Shown here piece after piece: positions 25,080-32,073 of a DNA stretch of 39,294 nt; positions within the stretch are counted from its first letter, which is position 1; each line of letters starts with the position of its first letter. The DNA is from an uncultured Lachnospiraceae bacterium. GTDB taxonomy: Bacteria > Bacillota > Clostridia > Lachnospirales > Lachnospiraceae. The notes under the pieces were generated by a model that was not told where the DNA came from, searched no databases, and saw only the letters and a list, made by a program, of their open reading frames with translations. The stretch covers positions 1-39,294 of the forward strand of contig CANQUA010000028.1 in the NCBI GenBank assembly GCA_947626915.1, given 5' to 3'. The position numbers and the translations under genes were made by a program.

Positions 25080-26130
25080 ATCCCAGCCGCGTCCGCATAC
25101 GTTCCGGATCGGTGCTGTGGGTGATGCAGATTTCCTTGTCGATCCGGCCCTGACTGTAGAGTTTCAGCAGGCTGTTGTTCATGCTCACCATGCCTTCCGA
25201 AGAGCTGGTGGAGATTACGTTGTCAATCTGGTGGATTTTGTTTTCGCGGATCAGATTGCGGATCGCGCTGTTTAAGTACATGATCTCGAAAGCCGGGGCC
25301 AGCTGATCGTCTTTGGTCGGCAGAAGCTGCTGGGAGATCACGGCCTGCAGGACCATGGACAGCTGGATGCGGATCTGCTGCTGGCCGTCCGGGGAGAACG
25401 AATCCACGATACGGTCGATGGAATTGGCCGCGCCAACCGTGTGCAGCGTGGAAATGACCAGGTGGCCGGTTTCCGCCGCCGTCATGGCGGTGCGGATTGT
25501 TTCGTGGTCGCGCATTTCGCCCAGGAGGATCACATCGGGAACCTGGCGCAGGGCGGCGCGGAGACCGCTGGCGTAGCTGGCCGTGTCCTGGCCGATCTCA
25601 CGCTGGGTCACGACGGACTTGTCATGACGGTGGAGATATTCGATCGGATCCTCCAGCGTGATGATATGCGCGCCCCGTTCATGATTGATCTTGTCAATGA
25701 TACAGGCCAGAGTCGTGGATTTGCCGCTGCCGGCGGAACCCGTCACCAGGACCAGGCCTTTTTTCAGCTGAGATACTTTCAGAACGCCGTCCGGGATGCC
25801 CAGTTGTTTCGGGTCGGGCAGTTCGAAACGGACGACGCGGATGATTGCGCCCAGAGAGTTGCGCTGTTTTAAAATACTGGCGCGGAACCTGGAAAGTCCG
25901 GGGAGCGCGAAGGAGAAATCCTCGTCGCCGGTTTCCTCGACGCGTTTCATGGGACGGCGGCTGATCGCATAGATTTCTTCAATCAGCTTATCCATGGCGT
26001 CAGGAAAAATCTTCTCGTCGTTCATACAGCGGATGCTGCCGCCGATCTTCATGGAAATGGGTCTGCCGGGGATCATAAAGATGTCGGAGGCCCCGTCCTG
26101 CACGGCCTGTCTTAAAATGTCTTCTATCAT
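25078..26130 (-). CDS. pilT: Type IV pilus retraction ATPase PilT
   Basis: 350 residues, PilT length. Walker A is GSAGSGKST (131-139). The Asp box is LEDPIEY (159-165), Walker B is VILLGEMRD (200-208) and the His box is TGHLVISTLHT (221-231). AIRNLIRE, a hallmark of PilT rather than PilB, follows near residue 290. In normal systems it hexamerises at the membrane and powers pilus retraction. It is separated by 248 nt from the GspF/pilin-like cluster that appears to be its partner and has its own leader containing two 22-bp-spaced dyads. No PilB is in the window, so here it may act alone or with a distant PilB. Confidence 0.95.
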   Translation of the reverse strand: MIEDILRQAVQDGASDIFMIPGRPISMKIGGSIRCMNDEKIFPDAMDKLIEEIYAISRRPMKRVEETGDEDFSFALPGLSRFRASILKQRNSLGAIIRVVRFELPDPKQLGIPDGVLKVSQLKKGLVLVTGSAGSGKSTTLACIIDKINHERGAHIITLEDPIEYLHRHDKSVVTQREIGQDTASYASGLRAALRQVPDVILLGEMRDHETIRTAMTAAETGHLVISTLHTVGAANSIDRIVDSFSPDGQQQIRIQLSMVLQAVISQQLLPTKDDQLAPAFEIMYLNSAIRNLIRENKIHQIDNVISTSSSEGMVSMNNSLLKLYSQGRIDKEICITHSTDPERMRTRLG

Positions 26131-26160
26131 GTTCTTCTCTATCCTTTCTCTGGCCGTGGC

Positions 26161-26210
26161 GCCCGTTTCCTGATCATGGGAAATTCACGTCCCGATCACG
26201 GGAAACGGGC
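26161..26210 (-). promoter_or_regulatory. Paired dyads and long inverted repeat upstream of pilT
   Basis: GCCCGTTTCC (26161-26170) and GGAAACGGGC (26201-26210) form a perfect 10-bp inverted repeat. Inside it, the 15-bp unit CCYGATCAYGGGAAA occurs at 26169-26183 and 26191-26205, exactly 22 bp apart and differing at two positions. The arrangement fits two operators on the same helix face, or an RNA hairpin in the pilT leader. Confidence 0.6.
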
Positions 26211-26378
26211 AGCCGGCAAATAATATACGGGACTTTGTATGCAGTGCTGCAGGTGTGCCAGGCAGGAAAACAGCTATCGGTCCGGCCATGGCGTATTCCT
26301 GCCCTGGTCCGGCTGCGCAATCCGAATAGACGGGACACCGCGTCCTATCCGGAACTGCCCGGAGGCGTTCGCGGCGAA

Positions 26379-26822
26379 TCAGAAACCGTCAGCTCCGCCG
26401 AAGACCGGCAGATGGGTGTCAAGATCATATTCCTGATCGTTGTATATGTAGTAAGATAATATATCCGAACCGTCGTCGGAGAGTTCCACGCGCAGAGTCT
26501 GGCCGTTTGCCAGGCTGATATCGCAGAGAACGGAACCGGATTCCGTGATGCCGGTCTGTCTGATGGTAAAAAGCTGGCCGGCCGCGGTATCCATGGCGGT
26601 CTGCGCATCCTGCCCGTCCGCAACGGCCTGGCGGAAATCGCGGATGAACTGCTGCCCATTGGCGTCCGCCTCATAATAAATACGAACCGCGTCGGCGTGG
26701 CGTTCTGCGAAGGAAAGGGCCGTCTTGGCGTCGCTTAAGCTCAGCAGGCTGAATACCGACAGGCAAAGGATCATGAAGATCAGTACGATCGAGGAAATGC
26801 CGATGGAAATACGATTTTTCAT
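26379..26822 (-). CDS. Small membrane-anchored pilus-locus protein A
   Basis: 147 residues, not recognised by name. A single N-terminal hydrophobic helix (about residues 8-30, IGISSIVLIFMILCLSVFSLLSL) is followed by a coiled-coil-like stretch (SDAKTALSFAERHADAVRIYYEADANG) and a compact beta-rich tail, the architecture of a pseudopilin or pilus-assembly protein. There is no GFxxxE prepilin peptidase site. AGGAGG lies upstream of the start at 26822, which overlaps the stop of the next gene upstream by 4 nt (ATGA), so translation is coupled. It is the last gene of the GspF cluster. Confidence 0.75.
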   Translation of the reverse strand: MKNRISIGISSIVLIFMILCLSVFSLLSLSDAKTALSFAERHADAVRIYYEADANGQQFIRDFRQAVADGQDAQTAMDTAAGQLFTIRQTGITESGSVLCDISLANGQTLRVELSDDGSDILSYYIYNDQEYDLDTHLPVFGGADGF

Positions 26823-27424
26823 ACCGGCCTCCTTTCTGCGCCGCGGAAGCGTTCCGGAGCGGAAGCGGTACCGGTGAAAGCCGCTGCCGGGGACTGCGGG
26901 ACGGAGGAAACGCACAGATCCGGACCCTGCGATCCGGAAGGAGCGTATGCCGAAAGACGCCGGTTCGCAGAGGCAAGCGTCCGCGGAAGCCGCACGTTCC
27001 GTACGGTATACGCCTCAGCGGAAGCCGCACGCGCGCCGGTCAGAGAACAAAGCTCTTCCCCGTCGCGGGTATCTGCCGCGGTAACGGTGACGGTCAAAAG
27101 GCGGTTGGACAGGGAGACGGTGATTTGAAGCGTAAAATCCGCGGTGGAATAGGCCGCCGCCGAAGCGTTTGCAGCGTCGGAAACGGCCGCGTTCCAGTCA
27201 TTTTCCTCGTCGGAAACGGCCGTTGCGGAACCGAATGCCGTGTAAATATCTTCCAGCGCATTGGAAGCCGCCTGCACCGCCCGGTTCGTAGCGTCCGCTT
27301 TCCGGCTCATCTGTTCTGCCTTGGCAAAAGCCATGACGAAGATGCAGGAGCAGACCAGGAAAAAAGCGCAGACCCACATCATTTCCATCAGAAACGCATA
27401 GGAGGTACGTTCACGTCGTTTCAT
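26819..27424 (-). CDS. Small membrane-anchored pilus-locus protein B
   Basis: 201 residues, not recognised. A basic N-terminus (KRRERTS) precedes a hydrophobic helix (about residues 9-33) and an alpha-helical segment (KAEQMSRKADATNRAVQAASNALEDI), then a beta-rich domain. This resembles a pilin-like, TadE-like or DUF4860-like protein; none is secure. The C-terminal 40 residues are low-complexity (Ser/Pro/Ala/Arg). The start lies 3 nt after the preceding gene and the stop overlaps the following one by 4 nt, so it is a tightly packed operon member. Confidence 0.75.
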   Translation of the reverse strand: MKRRERTSYAFLMEMMWVCAFFLVCSCIFVMAFAKAEQMSRKADATNRAVQAASNALEDIYTAFGSATAVSDEENDWNAAVSDAANASAAAYSTADFTLQITVSLSNRLLTVTVTAADTRDGEELCSLTGARAASAEAYTVRNVRLPRTLASANRRLSAYAPSGSQGPDLCVSSVPQSPAAAFTGTASAPERFRGAERRPV

Positions 27425-27427
27425 AGT

Positions 27428-27937
27428 TCAATGACCTCCTTCCAGACCGCTCCGCAGCAGGAGCCGCGCGGTATGCGTATCCCCCAGCGAGATCGTGAGG
27501 ATCCGTTCGCCGGCATCCGTTTCGGAAATGGAAAAGGAAAGTCTCTCACAGTCAATGATGTCCAGACCGTCGTCGATCCCCATGCCGCTGTCGCTGCGGG
27601 AGAAAAGTTCTCTCAGCTTCAGCTGGCCGTCCTTGGCGTAGATCCAGGTTTCGTAATCGGTGCCGCCGTATTGGGAAGTCAGTACCAGCACGGAACAGCC
27701 GTCTTCCTCGTGAACGGAAACGGCGCCGTTTTTGTCGCCCTGGCGCACTTTATTGGTGATGTAGGCCAGTACGGTGTCGGTTTCAAAAGAAAGATTGTCG
27801 CGGGCGCGGATATTTTCGTAGACGCGGCTGCCGATCAGGATGGTAAAGATCGTACAGATCAAAAATACAAAAAACAGAAGGGCCGGAAATAATTGCTCCG
27901 CGCCCTGAGAGGAACGTGTCGAATGTTTCGCCGCCAT
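27428..27937 (-). CDS. Pilin-like protein, DUF4860-like
   Basis: 169 residues. After a short polar head comes a hydrophobic helix (PALLFFVFLICTIFTILIGSRVYE, about residues 18-41), followed by a domain typical of a DUF4860-like family that I recall from clostridial pilus clusters (TDTVLAYITNKVRQGD, then short beta strands). It shares one base with the stop of the preceding gene (TAATG), a coupled start. The classical prepilin G-F-x-x-x-E site is absent. It is probably a minor pseudopilin or an assembly protein. The family name is from memory and only moderately certain. Confidence 0.75.
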   Translation of the reverse strand: MAAKHSTRSSQGAEQLFPALLFFVFLICTIFTILIGSRVYENIRARDNLSFETDTVLAYITNKVRQGDKNGAVSVHEEDGCSVLVLTSQYGGTDYETWIYAKDGQLKLRELFSRSDSGMGIDDGLDIIDCERLSFSISETDAGERILTISLGDTHTARLLLRSGLEGGH

Positions 27938-28272
27938 TATGGATCCTCCTGCACAGGCAATATAGTGATGTCCGGCATGACGTTGGACGCCCAGCCGTCA
28001 TAGAACACAATGTAAGATGTACGATCGATCGAAATGCCGTAGTGTTCTTCCAGATATTCTACGCTGGGCGGATAACGTCCTTCGATTGCATAACACTGGA
28101 CGGAAGCGCGCCGTACCGCTTCCACCAGTGCGTTCAGGTTTTCTTCCTTCGTCTTTGCGGCCACGTTGCCGGCGCCTATGGAGAATATGTATAAAAAGGC
28201 GGCCGCCAGCGCGATCGAGACGACGTAACCGATGAACGGATGTTTTTTTCTGGCGCGGACAACATGTATCAT
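27937..28272 (-). CDS. Small membrane-anchored pilus-locus protein C
   Basis: 111 residues. Basic head (RARKKHPF), one hydrophobic helix (about residues 13-36) and a helical segment with the pattern EENLNALVEAVRRASVQCYAIEGRYPPSVEYLEEHYGI. The latter is like pseudopilins, in which a helix leads into a Y-P-P-S motif seen in GspG-like proteins. It lies 12 nt after the GspF-like gene and is coupled to the next gene by TAATG. No prepilin cleavage motif is visible. A pseudopilin-like role is inferred from fold pattern and position. Confidence 0.75.
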   Translation of the reverse strand: MIHVVRARKKHPFIGYVVSIALAAAFLYIFSIGAGNVAAKTKEENLNALVEAVRRASVQCYAIEGRYPPSVEYLEEHYGISIDRTSYIVFYDGWASNVMPDITILPVQEDP

Positions 28273-28284
28273 AGGACCGCCTCC

Positions 28285-29346
28285 CTAACCGATCGCGGAC
28301 AGGATCCCTGCCAGCGGCAGCATGACGGACAGAAGGACCAGGCCGACGGCCAGAGCCAGAATCGTCACAATGGCCGGTTCCAGGCGGGAGACCATCGCGT
28401 CAAGGGCATCCGTTGTTTTCTGATCGTAATCGTCGGCCAGTTTCTCCAGAATGGAGGCTTCTTTGCCGGCGCGGTAAGCGACGCGCAGAAGCTGCAGATC
28501 GAAGCCGGAGAAAAGCCCCGCTTCCTTGATAGCCTCGAAAGGAGTTCTGGGATTTTCGAAATCATTGATCATGGTTTTCATCTTGCCGATGGCCTGTGAA
28601 ATCTGGGGATGTTCCACCAGTTTCTCTGTCAGCGTCAGGCTCTCCGTGTATTCATAGCCGCAGTTCAGCGCCATGGACATGGTGTCGCAGAAACGACGGA
28701 GCGCGGACATCCGGCTGATGTTGGACCGGGTATTGATGAAATTCAGGATAGCGGTGACGAAAGCGGGCTGTTTGCCGTGATTGCCGAGGATCCGGAAAAT
28801 TATGATCGCCGCAGCCAGAACTGCGATGACAGCCAGTGCAAAGCCGCTTAAAATGCCGCCGAAATGGATCGCGGCCTGCGATACCGGCGGGATCGAAGCG
28901 CCTAATTGTTCATACACATCGGAAAAAATCGGCATGATCCGGACAAAAAGAATAAACAAAATCACAAGAAGCATGAAAACCATCATGGCCGGATAGGTCA
29001 GCGCTCTGCGCAGATTCTCCGCCAGACGGGTCTCACGCTCATAGTAGTCGGCCAGCCCTTTCAGCGTCACGTCCAGGGTGCCGATGCGTTCGCTCAGAAC
29101 GACCATTTCGATCATATAGATCGGGAAACATCCCGCCTCCTTGACAGCCTGGCTGAACGAGTCCCCCATACGGACCTTTTCGGACATTTCGGTGAGAATC
29201 TTTTTCTCTGTCTCATCCGCCGCGTCCTCGGCCATGACAGCCAGTCCGTCATAGATCTCAATATTTGTAGAGCTGAGCAATACAGAAACCTGCATACAGA
29301 AGCCTGACAGCGCCAGGCCTCTGAACGGTGATTTTGATGCTTTCAT
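28285..29346 (-). CDS. Type II secretion/type IV pilus inner-membrane protein (GspF/PilC family)
   Basis: 353 residues with the two-fold T2SSF layout. Each half has a helical cytoplasmic part and membrane helices (LTYPAMMVFMLLVILFILFVRIMPIFSDVYEQLGASIPP is the conserved centre, and VGLVLLSVMLPLAGILSAI is the C-terminal helix). The motif MGDSFSQAVKEAG.FP and its second-half counterpart are recognisable. It forms the platform on which the ATPase acts to assemble or retract pilins. It lies 20 nt after the transglutaminase gene and 12 nt before the pilin-like genes. No ATPase of the PilB type is beside it; pilT is the only ATPase nearby. Confidence 0.92.
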   Translation of the reverse strand: MKASKSPFRGLALSGFCMQVSVLLSSTNIEIYDGLAVMAEDAADETEKKILTEMSEKVRMGDSFSQAVKEAGCFPIYMIEMVVLSERIGTLDVTLKGLADYYERETRLAENLRRALTYPAMMVFMLLVILFILFVRIMPIFSDVYEQLGASIPPVSQAAIHFGGILSGFALAVIAVLAAAIIIFRILGNHGKQPAFVTAILNFINTRSNISRMSALRRFCDTMSMALNCGYEYTESLTLTEKLVEHPQISQAIGKMKTMINDFENPRTPFEAIKEAGLFSGFDLQLLRVAYRAGKEASILEKLADDYDQKTTDALDAMVSRLEPAIVTILALAVGLVLLSVMLPLAGILSAIG

Positions 29347-29366
29347 CCGTCGATACCTCCGTAACG

Positions 29367-30254
29367 TTAGTACGAATACTTCGCCGTGTAGTTAGCGGAG
29401 TTTTTGATATGTTCGGTGACAGAAGGATTCCCTTTGCCGGTAGAGGCGAATGTGGGATCCATGAATTTCCATTCGTTGCCGTTGAAGAAGATCACATTGT
29501 CGATCCAGCCCTGTTCATCTGTGTAGACGCTGACCCACGCGTGGTAAACGTCGCTGGTGTAGCCGATCACCAGTTTGGAAGGAACGTCCTGGAGTCTCAG
29601 CATCGCTACCATCAGAGAAGCGTAGTCAAAGCAGATGCCGTTCATGGTGGTCAGGGTGTTGTCATTGTTCGGAAGATAACCGCTCTGCACCGTGGCCGCC
29701 TTATCGTAGTCGTAGGTCAGATTGTCAGTGGCATATTTGTAGATCGCGGCGACTTTCTGCAGCGGATCGGTCAGCCCCTCGCAGACGGTATCGGATACGT
29801 CGACTACTTTGGAGTTCATATCAAAGTAGCAGTACTGGTTCGGATACAGGAACGGAGAGGTCTCGTCCGTCAGTGTCACGGAGATTTCCTGAGCCACGGC
29901 CTGCGCATACATGGAACCTTCCACATGCTCAAAAACGGTGATTTTGTATTTGCCGCTGCCTTCTACCAGAGGGAATACTTCGTAGCTGCCGTTTGTGTTC
30001 AGATTGTAAGTATACTGCGTATCTTTGGTAATGCGGACCTTGATCCGCTTGGCCTTGCCGGTGTATTTGATCATGACGTAGCCGTCTGAGGTATGGGATG
30101 CGTCAATCGTAACAACGCTGTTTCCAAAAGTCACTGTGCCGTCTGCAATCGGGGTGCGAATGGTAGCGGCATTAGAAGTAGATACCGGAGTCACAGCGCT
30201 GAGAGTAAATGCGAGAGCGAGAGCTATCGCGCGTGTAAAAATATTTTTCCGCAT
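29367..30254 (-). CDS. Secreted transglutaminase-like protein
   Basis: 295 residues. A signal peptide (RKNIFTRAIALALAFTLSA...SNA, cleavage near residue 29) is followed by a beta-rich domain and, from about residue 165, a transglutaminase-like domain. The catalytic triad is visible: Cys208 in NGICFDYASL, His238 in DVYHAWVSV and Asp266 in WKFMDPTF. Such enzymes cross-link or hydrolyse amides on the cell surface. The start at 30254 is chosen for the signal peptide, with AAAGGA 11 nt upstream; an in-frame ATG 21 nt upstream is possible. It is the first gene of the pilus-like operon, 20 nt before the GspF gene. Confidence 0.88.
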   Translation of the reverse strand: MRKNIFTRAIALALAFTLSAVTPVSTSNAATIRTPIADGTVTFGNSVVTIDASHTSDGYVMIKYTGKAKRIKVRITKDTQYTYNLNTNGSYEVFPLVEGSGKYKITVFEHVEGSMYAQAVAQEISVTLTDETSPFLYPNQYCYFDMNSKVVDVSDTVCEGLTDPLQKVAAIYKYATDNLTYDYDKAATVQSGYLPNNDNTLTTMNGICFDYASLMVAMLRLQDVPSKLVIGYTSDVYHAWVSVYTDEQGWIDNVIFFNGNEWKFMDPTFASTGKGNPSVTEHIKNSANYTAKYSY

Positions 30255-30334
30255 AATCGTCCAGATCCTTTCCATGACAAAACTGTTTCCGTTCAATGCT
30301 TGGAAAAAACTACAATTTTTTTCATCTCGCCTAT

Positions 30335-30363
30335 ATTATACAAAATGTGGATGGAAATTACAA
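30335..30363 (-). promoter_or_regulatory. Promoter of the transglutaminase-pilus operon
   Basis: On the minus strand TTGTAA (30358-30363) and TATAAT (30335-30340) are 17 nt apart. Transcription would start near 30328, about 75 nt before the transglutaminase start. Confidence 0.6.
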
Positions 30364-30425
30364 TAACTAATCTATAAAGATATTCTGACGAGGTTCTTAC
30401 GAATCGGCGTGTTTCTTATGAGATT

Positions 30426-30443
30426 GCTGGAAGCGCTTCCAGC
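30426..30443. promoter_or_regulatory. 18-bp palindrome, CcpA cre-like site
   Basis: GCTGGAAGCGCTTCCAGC is a perfect palindrome in the region between the transglutaminase and the CAP-domain gene. Its centre, TGGAAGCGCTTCCA, differs from the ideal catabolite-responsive element TGAAAGCGCTTTCA at two symmetric positions. It may regulate either divergent gene. Confidence 0.55.
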
Positions 30444-30527
30444 CGTTCCCGATAGCTTTTCCAGCTTCTGTGTGATACGATGATTTTGTAACAAAAATGT
30501 AAAAAATATGCAATAGGAGGAGAGGCT

Positions 30528-31970
30528 ATGAAACGAATCATTTGGTACGCGGCGGCAGCGGGGATCTTTATCTCCAGCGCATTGGCGAAACCGTCTCACG
30601 GGGCGATGCTGCAGGAATGTGTGCCGCCGAATGATGGCAGTACGGAAATGTGCCGGGATGTGCCGGGGCTGTACGGCGGGAATCTGTGGGATTGGCTGGC
30701 CGGCTTTCAAATGCCGGGAAGCGGGACGTATGGATCGGATTGGGCGCAGGAGAAGGGAGCGGAATGGTTCCCGGGGCAGGGGCTGACGGTTAATGGAAGC
30801 TGCGGTCAGGGCCCTGGAAATTCCTGCCCCGGCGACGGACAGGGTGGTCAGGAGGCTGAAGCCGACGGCCGGAATGTTGGGAGCGAGGGCCAAAATACCG
30901 GAAGCGGCGGCCAGAGTGCCGGGAGTAATCATTATGTCACTGCCGGAGGAGACAGCCAGGGAACGGAATGGTTCCCGGGCCAGGGTCCCTCGTCTAACGG
31001 AGACTGCGCTCAGAATTCCGGAAATTTCTGCCCTGGTGCCGGCCAAGGCAGCCAGAATCCCGGAAGCAATAACCATGCCGCCACCGGAGAAAGCAGTCAG
31101 GGAGCAGAATGGTTCCCGGGCCAGGGCCCTTCGTCTAACGGAGACTGTGTTCAGACGCCCGGAAATCTCTGCCCCGGTGCCGGCCAAGGCAGCCAGAATC
31201 CCGGAAGCAATAACCATGCCGCCACCGGAGAAAGCAGTCAGGGAATAGAATGGTTCCCGGGTCAGGGCCCTTCGTCTAACGGAGACTGCGCTCAGAATTC
31301 CGGAAATTTCTGCCCTGGTGCCGGCCAAGGCGGCCAGGGCGCCGGAACCGGCAATCAGAATGCCGGAAACTGCGGCGGGGATTTCGGCTGGCTGCCGTGG
31401 CTCCCGGAACTGCCGGATATGAGTTTCCCGTGGCTGCCCGGGCAGGGCGGCGGAAACCAGGGCGGTACCCAGGGCGGGCCGCAGACCTGGCTCCCCAACG
31501 GCGATCAGAACCAAAACCAGAATAGCGGCCAGGGCAGCGATGACCAGAATAATCATCAGGGCGGTCAGGGAAATACCGGCGGCGATCAGGGCAGCGCGTC
31601 TTACGTGACCAGGATCGCAGAGCTGGTGAATCAGGAACGCGCGGCGGCAGGACTTTCGCCGGTTACGGTGTCTGCGCAGCTGACAGCGGCGGCCAACATC
31701 CGCGCCCGGGAAATCGTGAGCAATTTCGCCCATTATCGCCCCAACGGAACTTATTTCAACACAGTTCTCACCCAGAACAATATTTCCTACCGCAAGGCAG
31801 GGGAAAATATCGCCTACGGTTACGATACGCCGGAGCGGGTCATGACGGAGTGGATGAACAGTCCCAGTCACCGTGCCAATATTCTGACGGACGTGTTTAC
31901 GACGATCGGGATCGGATATTATCAGGACGGAAACGGTGTAAAATACTGGACCCAGTTATTTACATATTGA
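30528..31970 (+). CDS. Secreted repeat protein with C-terminal CAP (SCP/PR1) domain
   Basis: 480 residues. A signal peptide (KRIIWYAAAAGIFISSALAKPSHG) is followed by a low-complexity Gly/Gln/Ser/Asn region with a 47-residue unit (EWFPGQGPSSNGDCAQNSGN, then FCPGAGQGSQNPG and NHAATGESSQ) at residues 143, 190 and 237, and a divergent copy near 76. Each unit has two cysteines. The last 120 residues are a CAP domain: ELVNQERAAAGL, FAHYRPNGT, AGENIAYGY and MNSPSHRANIL. CAP proteins are extracellular, with roles in surface interaction or sterol/lipid or peptide binding; in bacteria the function is mostly unknown. AGGAGGAG lies upstream. There is no cell-wall anchor motif. Confidence 0.92.
   Translation: MKRIIWYAAAAGIFISSALAKPSHGAMLQECVPPNDGSTEMCRDVPGLYGGNLWDWLAGFQMPGSGTYGSDWAQEKGAEWFPGQGLTVNGSCGQGPGNSCPGDGQGGQEAEADGRNVGSEGQNTGSGGQSAGSNHYVTAGGDSQGTEWFPGQGPSSNGDCAQNSGNFCPGAGQGSQNPGSNNHAATGESSQGAEWFPGQGPSSNGDCVQTPGNLCPGAGQGSQNPGSNNHAATGESSQGIEWFPGQGPSSNGDCAQNSGNFCPGAGQGGQGAGTGNQNAGNCGGDFGWLPWLPELPDMSFPWLPGQGGGNQGGTQGGPQTWLPNGDQNQNQNSGQGSDDQNNHQGGQGNTGGDQGSASYVTRIAELVNQERAAAGLSPVTVSAQLTAAANIRAREIVSNFAHYRPNGTYFNTVLTQNNISYRKAGENIAYGYDTPERVMTEWMNSPSHRANILTDVFTTIGIGYYQDGNGVKYWTQLFTY
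30954..31343 (+). repeat. 141-bp tandem repeat in the CAP-domain gene
   Basis: Units start at 30954, 31095 and 31236, exactly 141 bp (47 codons) apart, the third being partial. Differences are mostly synonymous, and the last 50 bp or so of copies 1 and 2 are identical, which indicates recent tandem duplication. A more diverged copy begins near 30753. Confidence 0.85.
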
Positions 31971-31978
31971 ACTTATGG

Positions 31979-32003
31979 GGACGGCTGCCGCGGGCGGCCG
32001 TCC
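31979..32003 (+). terminator. Hairpin after the CAP-domain gene
   Basis: GGACGGC (31979-31985) pairs with GCCGTCC (31997-32003), with a GC-rich inner loop. No strong U-tract follows, so it may be a weak terminator or a 3' stabiliser. Confidence 0.45.
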
Positions 32004-32055
32004 TGCAGTTTAGGAAAATATAATAGTTGAATACATATACACCGGAATGTTTTTA

Positions 32056-32064
32056 TGCTATAAT
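32056..32064 (+). promoter_or_regulatory. Extended -10 promoter of the exonuclease gene
   Basis: TGCTATAAT is a perfect extended -10 element ten bases before the ATG at 32074. No good -35 box lies at the right distance; TTGAAT is 26 nt upstream. Transcription would begin about 32071, so the message would be nearly leaderless. Confidence 0.6.
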
Positions 32065-32073
32065 CAAAACATT

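Noticed and set aside
30372-31871. 499-codon minus-strand frame over the CAP gene
   Set aside because: Shadow of the repeat region; the repetition comes from the plus-strand coding units.
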